From Tuctoria greenei (taxonomy: Eukaryota > Streptophyta > Magnoliopsida > Poales > Poaceae): 64,000 nucleotides of DNA. Shown here piece by piece: positions 22,882-35,857 of this stretch (position 1 is the first letter of the stretch; every line of letters starts with the position of its first letter). The notes below the pieces were generated by a model. It made no database searches, was not told the DNA's origin, and was given only the letters and a program-made list of their open reading frames with translations. The stretch lies in assembly GCA_036927565.1 (NCBI GenBank), contig JAYESD010000005.1, forward strand, positions 100,161,872 through 100,225,871. Direction: 5' to 3'. Both the position numbers and the translations under genes were made by a program.

Positions 22882-23793
22882 TGTAAAATCCCACATTTTC
22901 CTTCATATGAGGTTCGGTTGTAACGTGGTTGATAACCCTAATGGAGACCAATTATAGCCATGTTTATGAACTTGATCTCATCAAATATTTTTCTTCTACT
23001 CATGTTTAAATTTATTGACATGAGGAATAAACTTCACCAATGAACTTAGATTAATTCTTTTGACCTCTCTTCAATGTTTGGATTTATTTGAAGAATGATT
23101 GCTATGCCAATTTAATATGCAGTACCAAATAGATATTCGAATCAATATAAATTGAATATATACTACTGTATATTTGGCCCTCTGAAAAATTATTCAATTC
23201 AGAGGCCATAAATTTTTCTATGGTTTTCTAATATTCCAAATAGACTTCCTGCAAAGTTTCATAAATTTTGAACATCATTTGCTATTTTAATTGAGACCCT
23301 TAGCAAATTCAAACCATGCTTTGAATTCAAATTATGAATTCTGTACAACTAAATTTAACATCAAGATTTGAACATAAACTCATGTCCAGCATATGTTGCT
23401 TGACTTATTCCCATAGTTTCACAATTTTTGGAACTCAATTGCTATTTAAAACAGTGGCACCATTGAATTCCATCCAAATTTAAATTTGAATTTGAAATCC
23501 AATTGAAACTTGCTCCAATTCAAAATCGAATTGCAGAATCAAATTCTAGATAATTATTTGAGCCTCCCCACATAAATCTAGAATTTTTGGACACCATTTT
23601 GTAGGAAAATTGAAGTCTGCAGTGGAGGGACACGGATAAGGGTCGTGAGACCCACCAGTCAGTGGGACTCACTCGAAGCGGCTCTACACGCCGTTTTTCC
23701 GGCGTTCCTCCGCTCGACACCGTGAAGCATGCAAACCGCCACAGAGCTGCTTGCCTGCCTGCTTCATGGTGTCCCCCCTGCTCCTCCCCGTCC

Positions 23794-23812
23794 TATAAAT
23801 ACCCCCCCCCCC
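23794..23812 (+). promoter_or_regulatory. TATA box and poly-C tract of LTR B (5')
   Basis: TATAAAT (23794-23800) is followed directly by an A and 11 Cs, at the place where transcription should begin about 30 bases downstream. The 3' LTR has the same TATAAAT with a longer C run. Strong core promoter candidate. Confidence 0.65.
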
Positions 23813-25608
23813 GGTCGCAGTGGACACCACCCCGAGCCCCCGCCTCTGTTTTCTTTCTTCCGCCACTGCATGGCACCGCCGCCGCCATTCTCGACGCGCC
23901 GGCCAAACAAGGCAAAGAATCGCAGTGCTTCCAACAGCAAAAGGTGGCGCAACTAGTTGCTCTTCCTTCCTGTCCAATCGCTTGTTTCATTCACTGCTTA
24001 TATGTGTGGTATTTCGAAGTTCCTCGACGCTCGCGGGTGAGGTCGCGAAGGGAAGCTTCCTGTTCCATGAGGACAGACCACTCCAAGCTGATTCCATCTT
24101 CCTCTTTGAAGCAATAAGGTGCACAAAGGTACCTAGATGCTTCTTGTGAAGTTCCATACATTGTCATGCTTCCTAGCTCCTTTATCTCCAGTTTTTCCCA
24201 AAATAGTTCATACCGATGTCGATAGATTGCCATTTAAATTCCGTTTCTACATACGATTAATTGTCAATCCAGTAAGGTATTATCTCCTAGACCTCCATGC
24301 GCATCACCTCTCAATAATTGAGAGAAAGCCATTGAGAAACGAGGTCACATTTTGAGTTTTCATGGCCGCCGATTGAAAACCCGTACCTCGCTGTTGAGTT
24401 CAACATTGCCGACGATTTCTCCCCATATGACCCCCAAATCATCATCCTGGAGTTCCCAGGAACCTTCCCGAGCCTTTCCCGAGTCGATTGAGCCATACCC
24501 AAGCATTTCCGACGAAGACCGACTTCCTAGCTCTGCCGTCGCCGTCGCGCCGCCGTCTCCGGCCATCGCCGGCATGATTGGACCCCACCATCGTCTTTAG
24601 CAGTCGATTTTAGGGTGGAGCGGTCACGGCGAGGCCGAGAGGAGGTCGACGCACCTGTTCCGGCAAGGCACCACCGCAGTTTCCGGCGAGGAGCGCCGCC
24701 GCATCGGGAGGTAGACGAAGACGCGGGCCCCACCGGTCAGCGTAACCCTCTCGCCTGGGATCAGTTGCGGATAGGATCCGGTGTGGCTGCGCGGTTAATC
24801 CCCGTGACCCCCGGTGTGGCTCCAATCCGATTGGTAAAATTCAAATGAAGTGGGACCAGCCCCTTTTATTTGAAATTTCCAATAGGAAATTAAATCCATA
24901 TTCAATCCCAACTTAGAAAATCCATAACATCCAGTAGAATTATCCAAAAAAACCCAAATAAATTTCGTTAGAACCAGCATAAAGAATACTGTACAGTGGT
25001 GCTCTTGGATTTGTATGAAAAGTGATAGAAATTTATCCAAAATTCAGATAAAAAATGCTTAAAGAATTTATTCCTACAGTTCTGTTAATTGTAAAATTCC
25101 CAATTTCGGTCAGAACCCTATAATTGATACATGTGATCTCTAGTAAAAATTTCATGTTCTTTGGACTTAAAATACTGGGTTGATCTATGTCCCAACCCTC
25201 TATGTAGCTATAAATTGAGAAAAATGGAAAAATGAATTTCCAGAAATTTACCCAAACTTTAAAAATCAGTTTATTCCTGTAGAAAACTCAGAAAATTGTG
25301 AAATAAATTTTCCTAGAACCAGTGAGACCCTCTACATGATACAACCCTTGGTAGCCATAATACCTCTCCAAAAATTTCAACCAAAATTTAATGAAGCTTA
25401 TTGCTTCCCATAATTGTTGAGAATGACAAACATCCTTTATCATCTCGTGTTCCTTGCAAGAGTCTCCCCCATAATACCTAGTATACACCATAAAAATCCC
25501 AAAGTCAATTAAGATAATTGTCTTGTTGTATCTTAATATACACACCACACCTTAAGCATATTAGTTATTCAAAAAATCATTTATACCTAGTATATGCATA
25601 TCGTGTAG

Positions 25609-26901
25609 TAGATGAAATCGAGGAGCAGGCGGAAGCCATGGAGGTCCAGCTGCCAGAAACAAACATAGACTCAAACTCGCTTTCAGGCAAGCCCCAGTTT
25701 GCATTTAAGTACCATACAATATTTTATAGATTTCATTCACCTTACGTCTTCAGATGATTGTCCATTACATTTAAGGTGTCTGACATCCACTTGCATGGCC
25801 CACAAATCCTATGGAGTCTTGGGTAGGTCTAAGGCCTGTCGAGTAGACACTGCAATGCTTATGCTCATAGGAATTCGGTAGAAGTCGAGTAGTTGGAATC
25901 TAGTCACGAGATAGGAATTTAATCACACGGGAGATTCTAGAATAAGAAAATGGTTTATGAATATGAAATTGAGAACGAGTAGTGGATAGGATGCAGTGAG
26001 ACGTGGTCTCACGTGCGTAGCCCTGCTTGTGTCGATTGAGGAGTGTTTCATGTGCGGTCCTGCTGGACAAGCTTGATTTGTACCGGGGACAGACTGGAGG
26101 AATGGGCTCCAGTAAACTGACGTAGATTGATACTGGTTTGTCGAGGCATTCTGTTCCGTTTTATAGGCGTGGGTTGAGGGCAGCGAGGTGTAAATCAGCT
26201 GGTGGGCACGTCAGAGTACGCCCCATGTAGTGACCTCGTGCTCGTGACGGATCGAGTAGTTCGGCTTTCGAGTATTTATTGAAAGGTGGCCATATACGAC
26301 TAGTACTGAAATGTTATGTAGGTACTGCTGAAAGTACTCGCTGGCATTTCCGAAAGTGCGTATGTGTCGTGTTGTTCCAAGTATGTCCTGATTGCAATCA
26401 CCGTCCCACGCGGTAATAGAGTACCACTTGTTCACTGTATCGTGACATAGTAAATACTAAAGATGTCGGATGAATATAATGTATTGGTTACAATTTGCTT
26501 GAACAACCTTGTTTGTCTTATAGAGAGTACAATTAAAAGTTTACAGTTTCCCCATACTTTAGCTGTAATAGCCTTATGTGCCTTGTGCACGTCATATCAT
26601 CGGCAAAACATTTCTTGTTTGACTGTGGAGTCTATGATGTGTCGTGCCTGAGGAATGTCAGGTGCTAAATAAAACATGACTATAAGGATCCACTTATAGG
26701 CGAGTCCTTATTCCTTACTTACATATGTTCAGTACTCATCCTTGCATATGTCTAGTGAGTTGGGTTAGTCTTGCGGAGCCTTATGCTCACGTTTGCAGTT
26801 AACGAGTTTTTGCAGATTATACGACTGATGATGGGTTTAATGACGAGCCTGCACCCCCTCCAGGTTTTACAGCCGAGTGGGAACCCTGCACGCCACCGTG
26901 A
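25609..26901 (+). other. Exon-like coding blocks inside element B 5' LTR
   Basis: Block 1, 25609-25708 (100 nt, AG before, GT after), reads DEIEEQAEAMEVQLPETN and then GKPQFAFK. Block 2, 25776-25822 (47 nt, after AAG, before GTAGGT), reads CLTSTCMAHKSYGVL. Block 3, 26816-26901 (86 nt, after TTTTTGCAG), reads YTTDDGFNDEPAPPPGF, then TAEWEPCTPP and TGA. The phases fit: block 1 ends with two spare bases, block 2 needs one and leaves one, block 3 needs two. AATAAA lies 135 bases beyond. Upstream exons, and a start codon, were not identified. The protein is unknown to me. Confidence 0.5.
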
Positions 26902-27035
26902 ATTGAGTGTTGCTAGTGCAAAGTATCCAGGACATGGATGACTTTGCTTTTGCATAGCTAGTGCTGAGAGCGTAGCTATGATGTATAGTTATCTTTCTTT
27001 CCGCTAGTACTTTTAAAACATCCGCTGTGCTTGTC

Positions 27036-27041
27036 AATAAA
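27036..27041 (+). terminator. Poly(A) signal of LTR B (5')
   Basis: AATAAA in TGTCAATAAAGACTTGG, about 110 bases before the LTR end. It is conserved in the 3' LTR at 39074-39079. Confidence 0.55.
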
Positions 27042-27154
27042 GACTTGGTATTGTAAATTTGTTCTCGTTCTATTCTTGTATATTGTTGGGTGTCGCATCG
27101 CACGTCACCACCCAATGAGATCCTTGGCGGTCGGGATTCTGGTCCCCACAGGCA

Positions 27155-27166
27155 TGGTATCAGAGC
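27155..27166 (+). promoter_or_regulatory. Primer binding site of element B
   Basis: TGGTATCAGAGC four bases after the LTR end (spacer GGCA). Initiator-Met-tRNA type. Confidence 0.92.
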
Positions 27167-29060
27167 ATCATTGGGAACAGTGTACTTGAAAAGAACATAT
27201 TTTCAAAAAAATTAGGATTTGAGTGAGGAATTAGCTATATGCCCTTATAAGGAGTACTATTAGTATAAGATATACAGGTGGTAAACTAACTTATATGTTA
27301 CTAATTCTGTAACGACGCTGCGACATCAGGTAAGAGGTAAGGTACGCCACCGTAAGCGGATCAATTGCGGTAAGATCACGGAAATGTTAACAGGAGTCTC
27401 TGAAACATTCTATGTTTCTGATAACCTATGACACGTGGTACCCCAGCGTGCTTCAAAGTTCGTGGGAGCCCCCGTCGGGTGGTGTATAACTCGATAGTAT
27501 GCCTCTCTGGAATCATTCATATTCTAAGGGAGCATGTGAAACATGTATGCCCGAGTGTGTATAAGCCGGTTCGTATGGGAGTCTTTGCTGTACAGACGTA
27601 TTTACAGCCATGTACCTCGAGACATGACCTCGCTCGAGGGCGACTCACACCAGAGTTGTATGCATTTATTTTCATATATATTATTGTGACTACATGTTGT
27701 GTTTCCCCGTGCCGCTCTTGAGGTGCAAAGGTGTGAAAGGGGATTGTTTGTCTTTTGCAGCATTAACTACGGTAGCAACCCGTGTAGCACACATTTGCGA
27801 GTGAACAATACTAGGACCACCTATAAACGTATCGGGAAATAACAAGTTAGAATTTTCTTTGGTGAGGCACGTAGTACCATCAGTATCAACTTTGATACTT
27901 GACCATCCCCAACAACGACAAAAATTGGATGCATTACATTTTGAAAAGTCCGACTATCAGGTGCTAGTAGGTTTGAACTCCGTAAAGATAAAAATTCGGT
28001 TCAACATGGGTGAGCACCAAGATTCTAGATTTCTGGCCAAAGTTTGCTCAACTTCGCCAGGTTGTAATCTTGGTTAGTTAGAAATAAACATAGGGGTATG
28101 CTATATGTATGAAAAGTTCTCAAAGTCCCCTACAACTTTTCTGTTGACCATCAAGGCAGGAAAGCTTGATAGTCTATTGAAAGTCGGAGTATGCTTAAAC
28201 TAATCCAGATAACCCTACCGTTGTACCAGTCTCAGTATTTTCTATATAACTCACTGTATAAAAGTCTTCTGCCTTATTATGATAAATATCTGAAAAGGAG
28301 AGGACCTAATCTACAGTTTTGTTGTCCAAAGTTACTCTTGATTCGAATTTGAAGCAATTCAAATTTTGAGCTCAAAACAGTGAACTGCAGGGCTGCTGTT
28401 GAACGACAGTCACTTCATCTGTTAAGTTTAGGTAGCTTTAGCTTTTGATCCAGAATAGTGACATGGTCATATATATACATTTCTGGAAAGCTTAGCAAGT
28501 CCTCTATCAACTTTGTGTTGTACTCATGGCCTAAATCTGGGTACAGCCGTGTTGGATTCCTATGGTTGCAAACTTGGTTCTGGCAGATCAGAACTATAAC
28601 AGTTGGCACCTAGTTTAGAATTAGCACTCTATACCTATGTAACAAATGTTTCATGGGCGAAATCTTTTACCAATGGATTTTTAACTTGATGTTATACAAT
28701 TTTTATTTTCTCATTACCTCAAAATATTGTCATGGTATACCTGTATAAATTGTGGAAATCACCACATATACAGGGGAGGTTCTGTCAAAATTTCCAGAAA
28801 ATATGGGTCAACATAAAACCTGTATAGATTCTATTTCCTAGCCCACCTGGAACTGTGTGATTACAATATGGAAAGGCTGGAGAGTGTACTACAACTTTTG
28901 TATTCAACTCAACACTTGGTTCTGATGTTTCCTGTATGAAAATTTTGAATTTATACAGGAAGCTCAGCTGGGACAGACTGCGATTACAACTCTGGTTTTA
29001 AATTTTCTTAAACTGTTGAGAGTTGGAAACCTTCTCATTGTTCCAGTATCTTTTTCCCAG
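27167..29060 (+). other. Element B leader with possible splice donor
   Basis: This is a 1.9-kb leader. CATCAGGTAAGAGG near 27325-27338 is a strong donor consensus (CAG then GTAAGA). The sequence TTTTTCCCAG at 29051-29060 ends exactly at the ATG of ORF0 and is a strong acceptor. A small upstream ORF at 27428 (MTRGTPACFK) is shared with element A. The rest is AT-rich with no gene seen. Confidence 0.5.
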
Positions 29061-30022
29061 ATGGCTGATTCTATGGTATACTTACCAAACGGATGGGTGT
29101 TCACGAAGTGTATGCTTTTGAAGGGTTTTCCGGATTTGTTGATTGCGATGCTTCAACAGTTCGGGTATCGTGAAATACCGGACTATTGGGGCAAGGAGAT
29201 CGATGATGGAGGGGTAACGAGGTGCACCATTTATGTGGATGTGCCGGCTGCTTCATTAAATGTTGGATGGGCCCCCTTTTCCATCCAAGTACAAGGGATT
29301 CAATTGGAAGACACGTAGTGTTATGCCGCAAGTTTGGCCATCATGAGGTTTTGCAAACTTCATTACCATGCTATGGCTGGCACTCCATTCGAGCTCTTTC
29401 CGGTAAACGGTAGAGCCGGTGATGAGTGGGCAAGTCGGATGGTTGCAGCATATGGGCATGCTGAAGAAGTACCCAAGATGATTTTAGCCTCATACGCGGC
29501 ATCAGCGTGTCAGGAGAGCCTTGATCAGCATATTAGCCTGGGAAAATGATGAGTGACCTAAAGCAGGCCTTGATTCGAGGGGATCACTTTGAAGGTGCCA
29601 ACAACTCACTTTGGGCCATGGTTGCTCCCCTAAATCGCCGTTTAAACTTAAGGGAGAAGCAGTGGCACCAGGCTGTTCAAGCTCGATCGGAGGCTCGCAT
29701 GAAAACACGACACGCAGAAAGCGCATTGGAAGCGAGTCAACTCGAGGTGCAATTGTTGGACGAACAACTGAGTTAGGTGACTCAAGAAAGGGATCAATCC
29801 AGAGGGGAAACTCAGGATTGGAAGGCCAGTTGAGAAAATGCACAGAAGGAACTGGAAGACATGAGGATGTTTCTTTTGCAGGCTGATGTGAAATCTTTAG
29901 TAGCTGCGACATCATCAATGGTGGGTGGGGTAGCAACTCTTGCTCCCGCAACCGCACCTGTGGCACCAATTTTGAATGACGAAGAAGGAGAAGATCCCGA
30001 GGAACTCGAGTACGTCGAGTAG
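29061..30022 (+). pseudogene. ORF0 of element B: accessory protein with coiled coil
   Basis: The ATG at 29061 starts MADSMVYLPNGWVFTKCMLL. The N-terminal domain includes TRCTIYVDVPAASLNVGWAP and FELFPVNGRAGDEWASRMVA. A coiled coil follows (LEASQLEVQLLDEQL), with an acidic end (EEGEDPEELEYVE). It is interrupted by TAG at 29316, a frame change near 29547, TAG at 29774 and TGA at about 29831. It is homologous to ORF0 of element A: both have a D/N-G-W-V-F start, a G-W-A-P-F block, a coiled coil and an acidic tail. It precedes gag by ~360 bases. The role is unknown. Confidence 0.65.
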
Positions 30023-30381
30023 GACATATTGGAGTGGGATGTGGCAGCACTTCTGCCGTCAGGAGGCAACATATAGTTTAATTTGTGACCATGTTTGTGT
30101 CATATTAAGAATAGTAGTGGGTATGTCTAAGCTGATAACATGTGTATGACATCTCATGGGAACCAATTATGGTAGAGATGTATTTCCATAGTGGGAGTCC
30201 ATCATTTTGAAGTACACTACTGTAAACTTGCTCATGAGATAATATTTTGTGTAAAGTTTGTACTTTATCACTATATGTGAATGTGATGCACTTATTTCCA
30301 TATCAAGAAGTTGTACTACTGATTGATAAACTGGATAAAGGAACGAAAACATGTGCTGATTTTAAGTCATTTGGATGCAGA

Positions 30382-31563
30382 ATGGTGCGTACTCGCTCGA
30401 CACCTGAAATGGGGGGTTCCAGTCGTGGTCGTGAGGACGAATCTCCAACCCAGGAGACAGCTGCAACACCGCAGCAACGAGTTCCTCCACCACCACCTCC
30501 AGAACTTCCAATGAGTCTAGCAGAGGTTCTCGCTGCGGTACTTGGCTCGCGCGACGAGCAAACGGAGTTACTACGGACTCTTGTCCAGCATTCGTCCCGT
30601 CAAGGCGGGCGACTAGATGCGGGTTCACGACAACCTTCTCCGAGCTCATACTCGGATTTCATGTCGACACACCTGCCGGTCTTCATGGAGGCCGATGAAC
30701 CATTGGAGGCGGACAACTGGCTCTGCTCCATTGAAGGGAAGTTCGGTTTGCTACGAATGATCAAACACCAGAAGACCCTGTTTGCGGCCCAACATCTACA
30801 AGGGTCCGCTGGTGCGTGGTGGGCAAATTACCTTGCCGCATGACTAGTCGGCTACGCCGCGAGCTGGGAGGAGTTTCGGGAGGCGTTTCGCGCCTATCAC
30901 ATACACCCCGGTGCGATGAGGAAGAAGCTTCAAGAGTTCTGGAGCTGAAACAAGGAGGAAGGAGTGCTTACGAGTACTCCAAGATATTCAACCACTTGGC
31001 CCAGTACGCTCAGGACCCAGTGAATACAGAGGATCGGAAGCGGGAATGCTTCTATCGGGGTTTGAACCCCAAGATGAAGGACAAGCTTGCCTTGTTCAAT
31101 AGCGGCAGCTTCAACAACATGGTCAATGTTGCCATCGTACAGGAGGACACTACTAAGGAGTTGTTCTCTGACAAGAAGAAAAGGAGTGCTCCGCAGGGCA
31201 GCGGAGGAGGTACTCCTCAGAAATACCGCATGGTGTATCGATCACCATCCGGCCAGATGTGGCAGCCGCCATCGCGACCACCGAAGGTTCATGGTCGCCC
31301 ATTCAACAACGCTGGTTTCCACCCACAACAGCCACAGGGGATGATTCCGCGTGCACCTCTACCTCCACCGCGTGCACCGGGATTCCTCCCTCCACTCCGT
31401 ACCTGTCAGACCCCGTACACGTGCTATACGTGTGGACATACGGGCCACTTCGCCAAGGACTGCCCGCAGAGCGGAGGCCAGTCATCGTACCATGGGGCAA
31501 ACCAACCTTGCAACCAGCCCAGGAAGCCAACCACCAGAACCGGCAACGTCCACCACCTCGCCA
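30382..31563 (+). pseudogene. Element B gag
   Basis: The frame opens at 30382 (MVRTRSTPEMGGSSRGREDE), is Pro-rich, and carries a capsid with DNWLCSIEGKFGLLRM and GSAGAWWANYL. A TGA at 30841-30843 and a frameshift by about 30930 follow. The continuing frame has RVLELKQGGRSAYEYSKIF and CFYRGLNPKMKDKLALF. The zinc knuckle CYTCGHTGHFAKDC at 31422-31463 is intact. The gag ATG follows GATGCAG, a likely acceptor. Gag would be fused in frame to protease. Confidence 0.85.
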
Positions 31564-34500
31564 TCGAGGACGTTCTAGAAGGCACACCAGTACTCACGGG
31601 TACGTTCTCTCTCTTTGGTCATCCCATAGTCATCCTTTTTGACTCTGGTGCTTCTCACAATTTTATTAGCAAGTCTTATGTCAATCAATACAAATTGCCT
31701 ATCATTTCCACAAAAACCCCATATATGATTTGTTCTCCTGGAGGCAAAGTAGTAGCAGATAAGATGGTTCATAGGGTACCTCTTAATCTGGGTGGGAACA
31801 TATACCCTATCTCTCTCATTATTTTGGAGCATCACAAATTAGATGTCATTTTAGGGATGGCATGGTTGCAATACAATGGTGCTATCATTGACATCATTCC
31901 TCGGAGGATATATCTAAATTCTCTGTTCCACTCTCCCCAAATTCTCACTCTTGAGAGTAATATCCATGTCCCTCCAACTGCTGATAACATCGAAGCCTGT
32001 AAACTTGAAGATATTCCGGTACTATGTGAGTATCCAGACATTTTTCCAGAAGATCTACCTGGTATGCCACCAAAAAGGGATGTCGAGTTTAAGATTGAAC
32101 ATGTACTGGGAACAGTACCAATCTTGAGAAGGCCGTATAAGATGGCACCTAAAGAACTGGCAGAACTGAAAGAGTAGCTGAATGAACTGTTGGACAAGGG
32201 TTTCATTCGTCCAAGTTCTTCACCTTGGGGCTGTTCTGCACTGTTTGTGGAAAATAAGGATAAAACATTGAGACTATGTGTGGACTGTCGTCCACTCAAT
32301 GCTGTCACAGTCAAGAACAAATATCCACTACACCATATCGATATTCTGTTCGATCAGTTGGTAGGTGCTCGGAACCATGATCTTCGCTCTGGTTGTCATC
32401 AGATCAAAATTCAACCTGAGGATATACCTAAGACAGCATTCTGGACGAGGTATGGCTTATATGAGTACCTTGTCATGTCCTTCGCATTAACCAACGCACT
32501 GGCCCATTTCATGTATCTCATGAATTTGGTATTCATGCCGGATTTGGAAAAGTTTGTCGAGGTCTTCATCGACGACATCCTTGTAGAGTCAAAATCCGGA
32601 GGAGAACATGCACAACATATGCACATCGTGCTTCAGCGATTGCGGGACCACAAGTTGTACGCTAAGTTTAGCAAATGTGAAATCTGGATCAACCAAGTGC
32701 CATTTTTGGGGCACATCATCTCTGCCGAGGGGATTGCTGTTGATCCAAGCAAGATTAAGCAAGTACTCAAATGGGAGTCTCCCAAGTTTGTGCAAGAAGT
32801 TCGAAGTTTCTTGGGTTTAGCTGGGTATTATCGGAGGTTCATCCCAAGCTTTTCCAAGATAGCTAAACCAATGACGGAACTTCTGAAGAAGGACAAGAGG
32901 TATACCTGGACAAAGGAATGTGAAGAGGGTTTCCAAGCATCGGTAAAACACCTCATAATAGCACCAGTATTGGCCCAACCAGAAACAACAAGATCCTTTG
33001 ATGTTTATTGTGATGCATCTGGAATTGGTCTGGGTTGCGTATTAATGCAAGACAGAAAGGTGATCGCTTATGGATCACAGCAGCTTTAGAACCATGAGCA
33101 GCATTACCCAACTCATGATCTTGAGCTCTCTGCAGTGGTACTAGCTTTAAAGATGTGGAGACACTATCTATGGGGAAACTTAGTACATCTCTACACCGAT
33201 CACAAAAGCTTGAAGTACATCTCCGCCCAGAAAGAATTGAATATGTGACAACGAAGATGGTTGGAGTTAATCAAAAACTATGAGATTGAGATCCACTACC
33301 ATCCTAGAAAAGCAAATGTAGTCGCAGATGCACTAAGTCGCAAGTCCCATATCAATAACCTTTCTATCACCTTGATAGAGGAAGAAGAACCGAGTCTCTA
33401 CTTGGTTCCGTATTGGGCACTCTACAACCTAGCCCTCATTCCCACCATAAGGGAGGAAATTATGGAGGCTCAGAAGAAGGACAAGGGCATATCCCATATT
33501 CGTCAACGTATGAAAAAGGGAGAAATGAAGGGTTTCCAAGGTGACGATGACTGTACCATCTAGTTCAACGACCGCATCGTAGTACCCCGCGTTATAGAAC
33601 TTCGGAAGAAAATTTTGGATGAGGCTCATTTGTCGAAATATTCTATTCATCCGGGGAGTAACAAATTGTACCAAGATTTGAAGAAGAAATTTTGGTGGAC
33701 TTGGATGAAGAGGGAAATAGCGAAATATGTATTCAAATGTGATACATGTCGACGAGTGAAAGCCTACCATCTGAAAGCAGCCGAACAATTACAACCGTTA
33801 AGCATACCTGGCTGGAAATGGGAGGACATCAGCATGGATTTCATTATTGGGTTACCTCTCACTTTTCACAAACATGACTCGATTTGGGTGATAGTCGACC
33901 GACTCACCAAGTCGGCTCACTTTATTACAGTCAATGTCAATTTTGTGGCACGGCAATATGCAAAGCTGTATATTGCTAGGATCTCATGCTTACACGGAGT
34001 ACCCCGCACTATCATATCAGATCATGGAACTTTGTTTTTTGCTCGATTTTGGGAGCAACTCCATGCATCTCTAGGTACCAAATTGATTTGATGCTCAGCT
34101 TACCACCCCCAGACTGATGGTCAAACGGAACGAGTAAACCAAGTACTAGAGGATATGCTCCACGCCTGCGCCATCCACCATGGTAAGAATTGGGATGATC
34201 ATCTACCATTGATGGAGTTTTCATACAACAATGGTTATCAGACTAGCATTCAAATGGCACCATATGAAGCTCTTTATGGCCACAAGTGCCGCACACCGTT
34301 GAAATGGTGTGAATCCAGTGAACGAGTAACCTATGGTATAGACTTGGTAAAGGAAGCCGAAGATCGAGTATGAGTTATTCAAGCCAACCTCAAGGCTGCT
34401 CAGTCTCGCCAGAAAAGCTATGCAGGCAAACGACATCGACCGCTTCATTTTGATATCGGGGATCACGTTTACCTTCGGGTATCCCCAATGAAAGGGATTC

Positions 34501-34886
34501 ATCGTTCTGGAGTAAAAGGGAAACTAGCTCCGCATTTCATCAGACCTCTCACAATAAGTTAGCAGTGCGGACCTGTAGCCTATCGGCTAGAGCTGCCAAC
34601 ATCACTTTGAGGTGTCCACAATGTGTTCCACATTTCACAATTGAGAAAATGTCTCAAGGCCCCAGCAGAAGTTCGTAGGGAGGATATCGAAGCTCTCCAA
34701 CCAGATCTTACTTACTTCGAACATCCAACCCAGATAATTGATGAGAAGACTCGTACCACAAGAAACCGCACCTTGCGTTTCTACAAGGTCTTGTGGGGCA
34801 ACCACACAGCTGATGAAGCAACGTGGGAAAGCGAGGAATATCTTAAAACCAATTATCCGGACTTGTTAACGTCATATGTTCATTAG
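31564..34886 (+). pseudogene. Element B pol: protease, RT, RNase H, integrase, chromodomain
   Basis: One frame continues to 34886. Protease active site: DSGASHNFIS (Asp at 31641). RT: FVDD-type box FIDDILV (Asp pair at 32571-32576), with a small in-frame deletion before [12 protein letters not shown]. RNase [16 protein letters not shown], intact. Integrase: HLSKYSIHPGSNK and KCDTCRR zinc finger, SMDFIIGLPLTF, then TIISDHGTLFFARF (usual DRG is DHG) and TDGQTERVNQ. Chromodomain (~34680-34884): TRTTRNRTLRFYKVLWGN and ATWESEEYL. Eight in-frame stops (32175, 33087, 33246, 33561, 34089, 34371, 34560, 34608) but no frameshift. Non-functional, though motifs are nearly complete. Confidence 0.9.
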
Positions 34887-34930
34887 GTCTTTTCTTTCAT
34901 CCTTCCTTTTATAATCTCAGGATGAGATTC

Positions 34931-34947
34931 TTTTAAGGGGGGAGGAA
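34931..34947 (+). promoter_or_regulatory. Polypurine tract of element B
   Basis: TTTTAAGGGGGGAGGAA directly before the 3' LTR start at 34948. Confidence 0.9.
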
Positions 34948-35857
34948 TGTAAAATCCCACATTTTCCTTCATATGAGGTTCAGTTGTAAAGTGGTTGATA
35001 ACCCTAATGGAGACCAATTATAGCCATGTTTATGAACTTGATCTCATCAAATCTTTTTCTTCTACTAATGTTTAAATTTATTAACATGAGGAATAAACTT
35101 CACCAATGAACTTAGATTAATTCTTTCAACCTCTCTTCAAAGTTTGGATTTATTTGAAGAAAGATTGCTAGGCCAATTTAATATGCAGTACCAAATAGAT
35201 ATTCAAATAAATATAAATTGAATATATACTACTGTATATTTGTCCCTCTCAAAAGTTATTCAATTGAGAGGCCATAAATTTTTCTATGGTTTTCTAATAT
35301 TCCAAATAGACTTCCTGCAAAGTTTCATAAATGTTGAACTTCATTTGCTATTTTAATTGAGACGCTTAGCAAATTCAAACCATGTTTTGAATTCAAATTA
35401 TGAATTCTACTCAACTAAATTGAACATCAAGATTTGAACTAAATCATGTCCAGCATATGTTGCTTGACTTATTCCCATAGTTTCGCAATTTCTGGAACCC
35501 AATTGCTATTTAAAACAGTGGCACTATTGAATTCCATCCAAATTCAAATTTGAATTTGAAATCCAATATAAACTTGCTCCAATTCAAAATCCAATTGCAG
35601 AATCAAATTCTAGATATTTATTTGAGCCTCCCCACAAAAATATAGAATTTTTGGACACCATTTGGTAGGAGAATTGAAGTCTGCAGAGGAGGGACAGGGA
35701 TAAGGGTCGTGGGACCCACCAGTCAGTGGGACTCACTCGGAGCGGCTCTGCACGCCGTTTTTCCGGCATTCCTCCTCTCGACAGAGCGAATCATGCAAAC
35801 CCCCACAGAGCTGCTCGCCTGCCTACTTCATGGCGTCCCCCCTACTCCTCCCCGGCC

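Larger units (their letters stand above)
22882..27150 (+). mobile_element. Element B 5' LTR (4.27 kb)
   Basis: It runs from TGTAAAATCCCACATTTTCC to GGTCCCCACA. U3 is ~910 bases, with a TATA box at 23794. The remaining ~3.3 kb lies between TATA box and LTR end. It includes a GC-rich early part (23820-24830), an AT-rich middle (24840-25600), exon-like blocks (25609-26901) and AATAAA at 27036. Confidence 0.92.
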
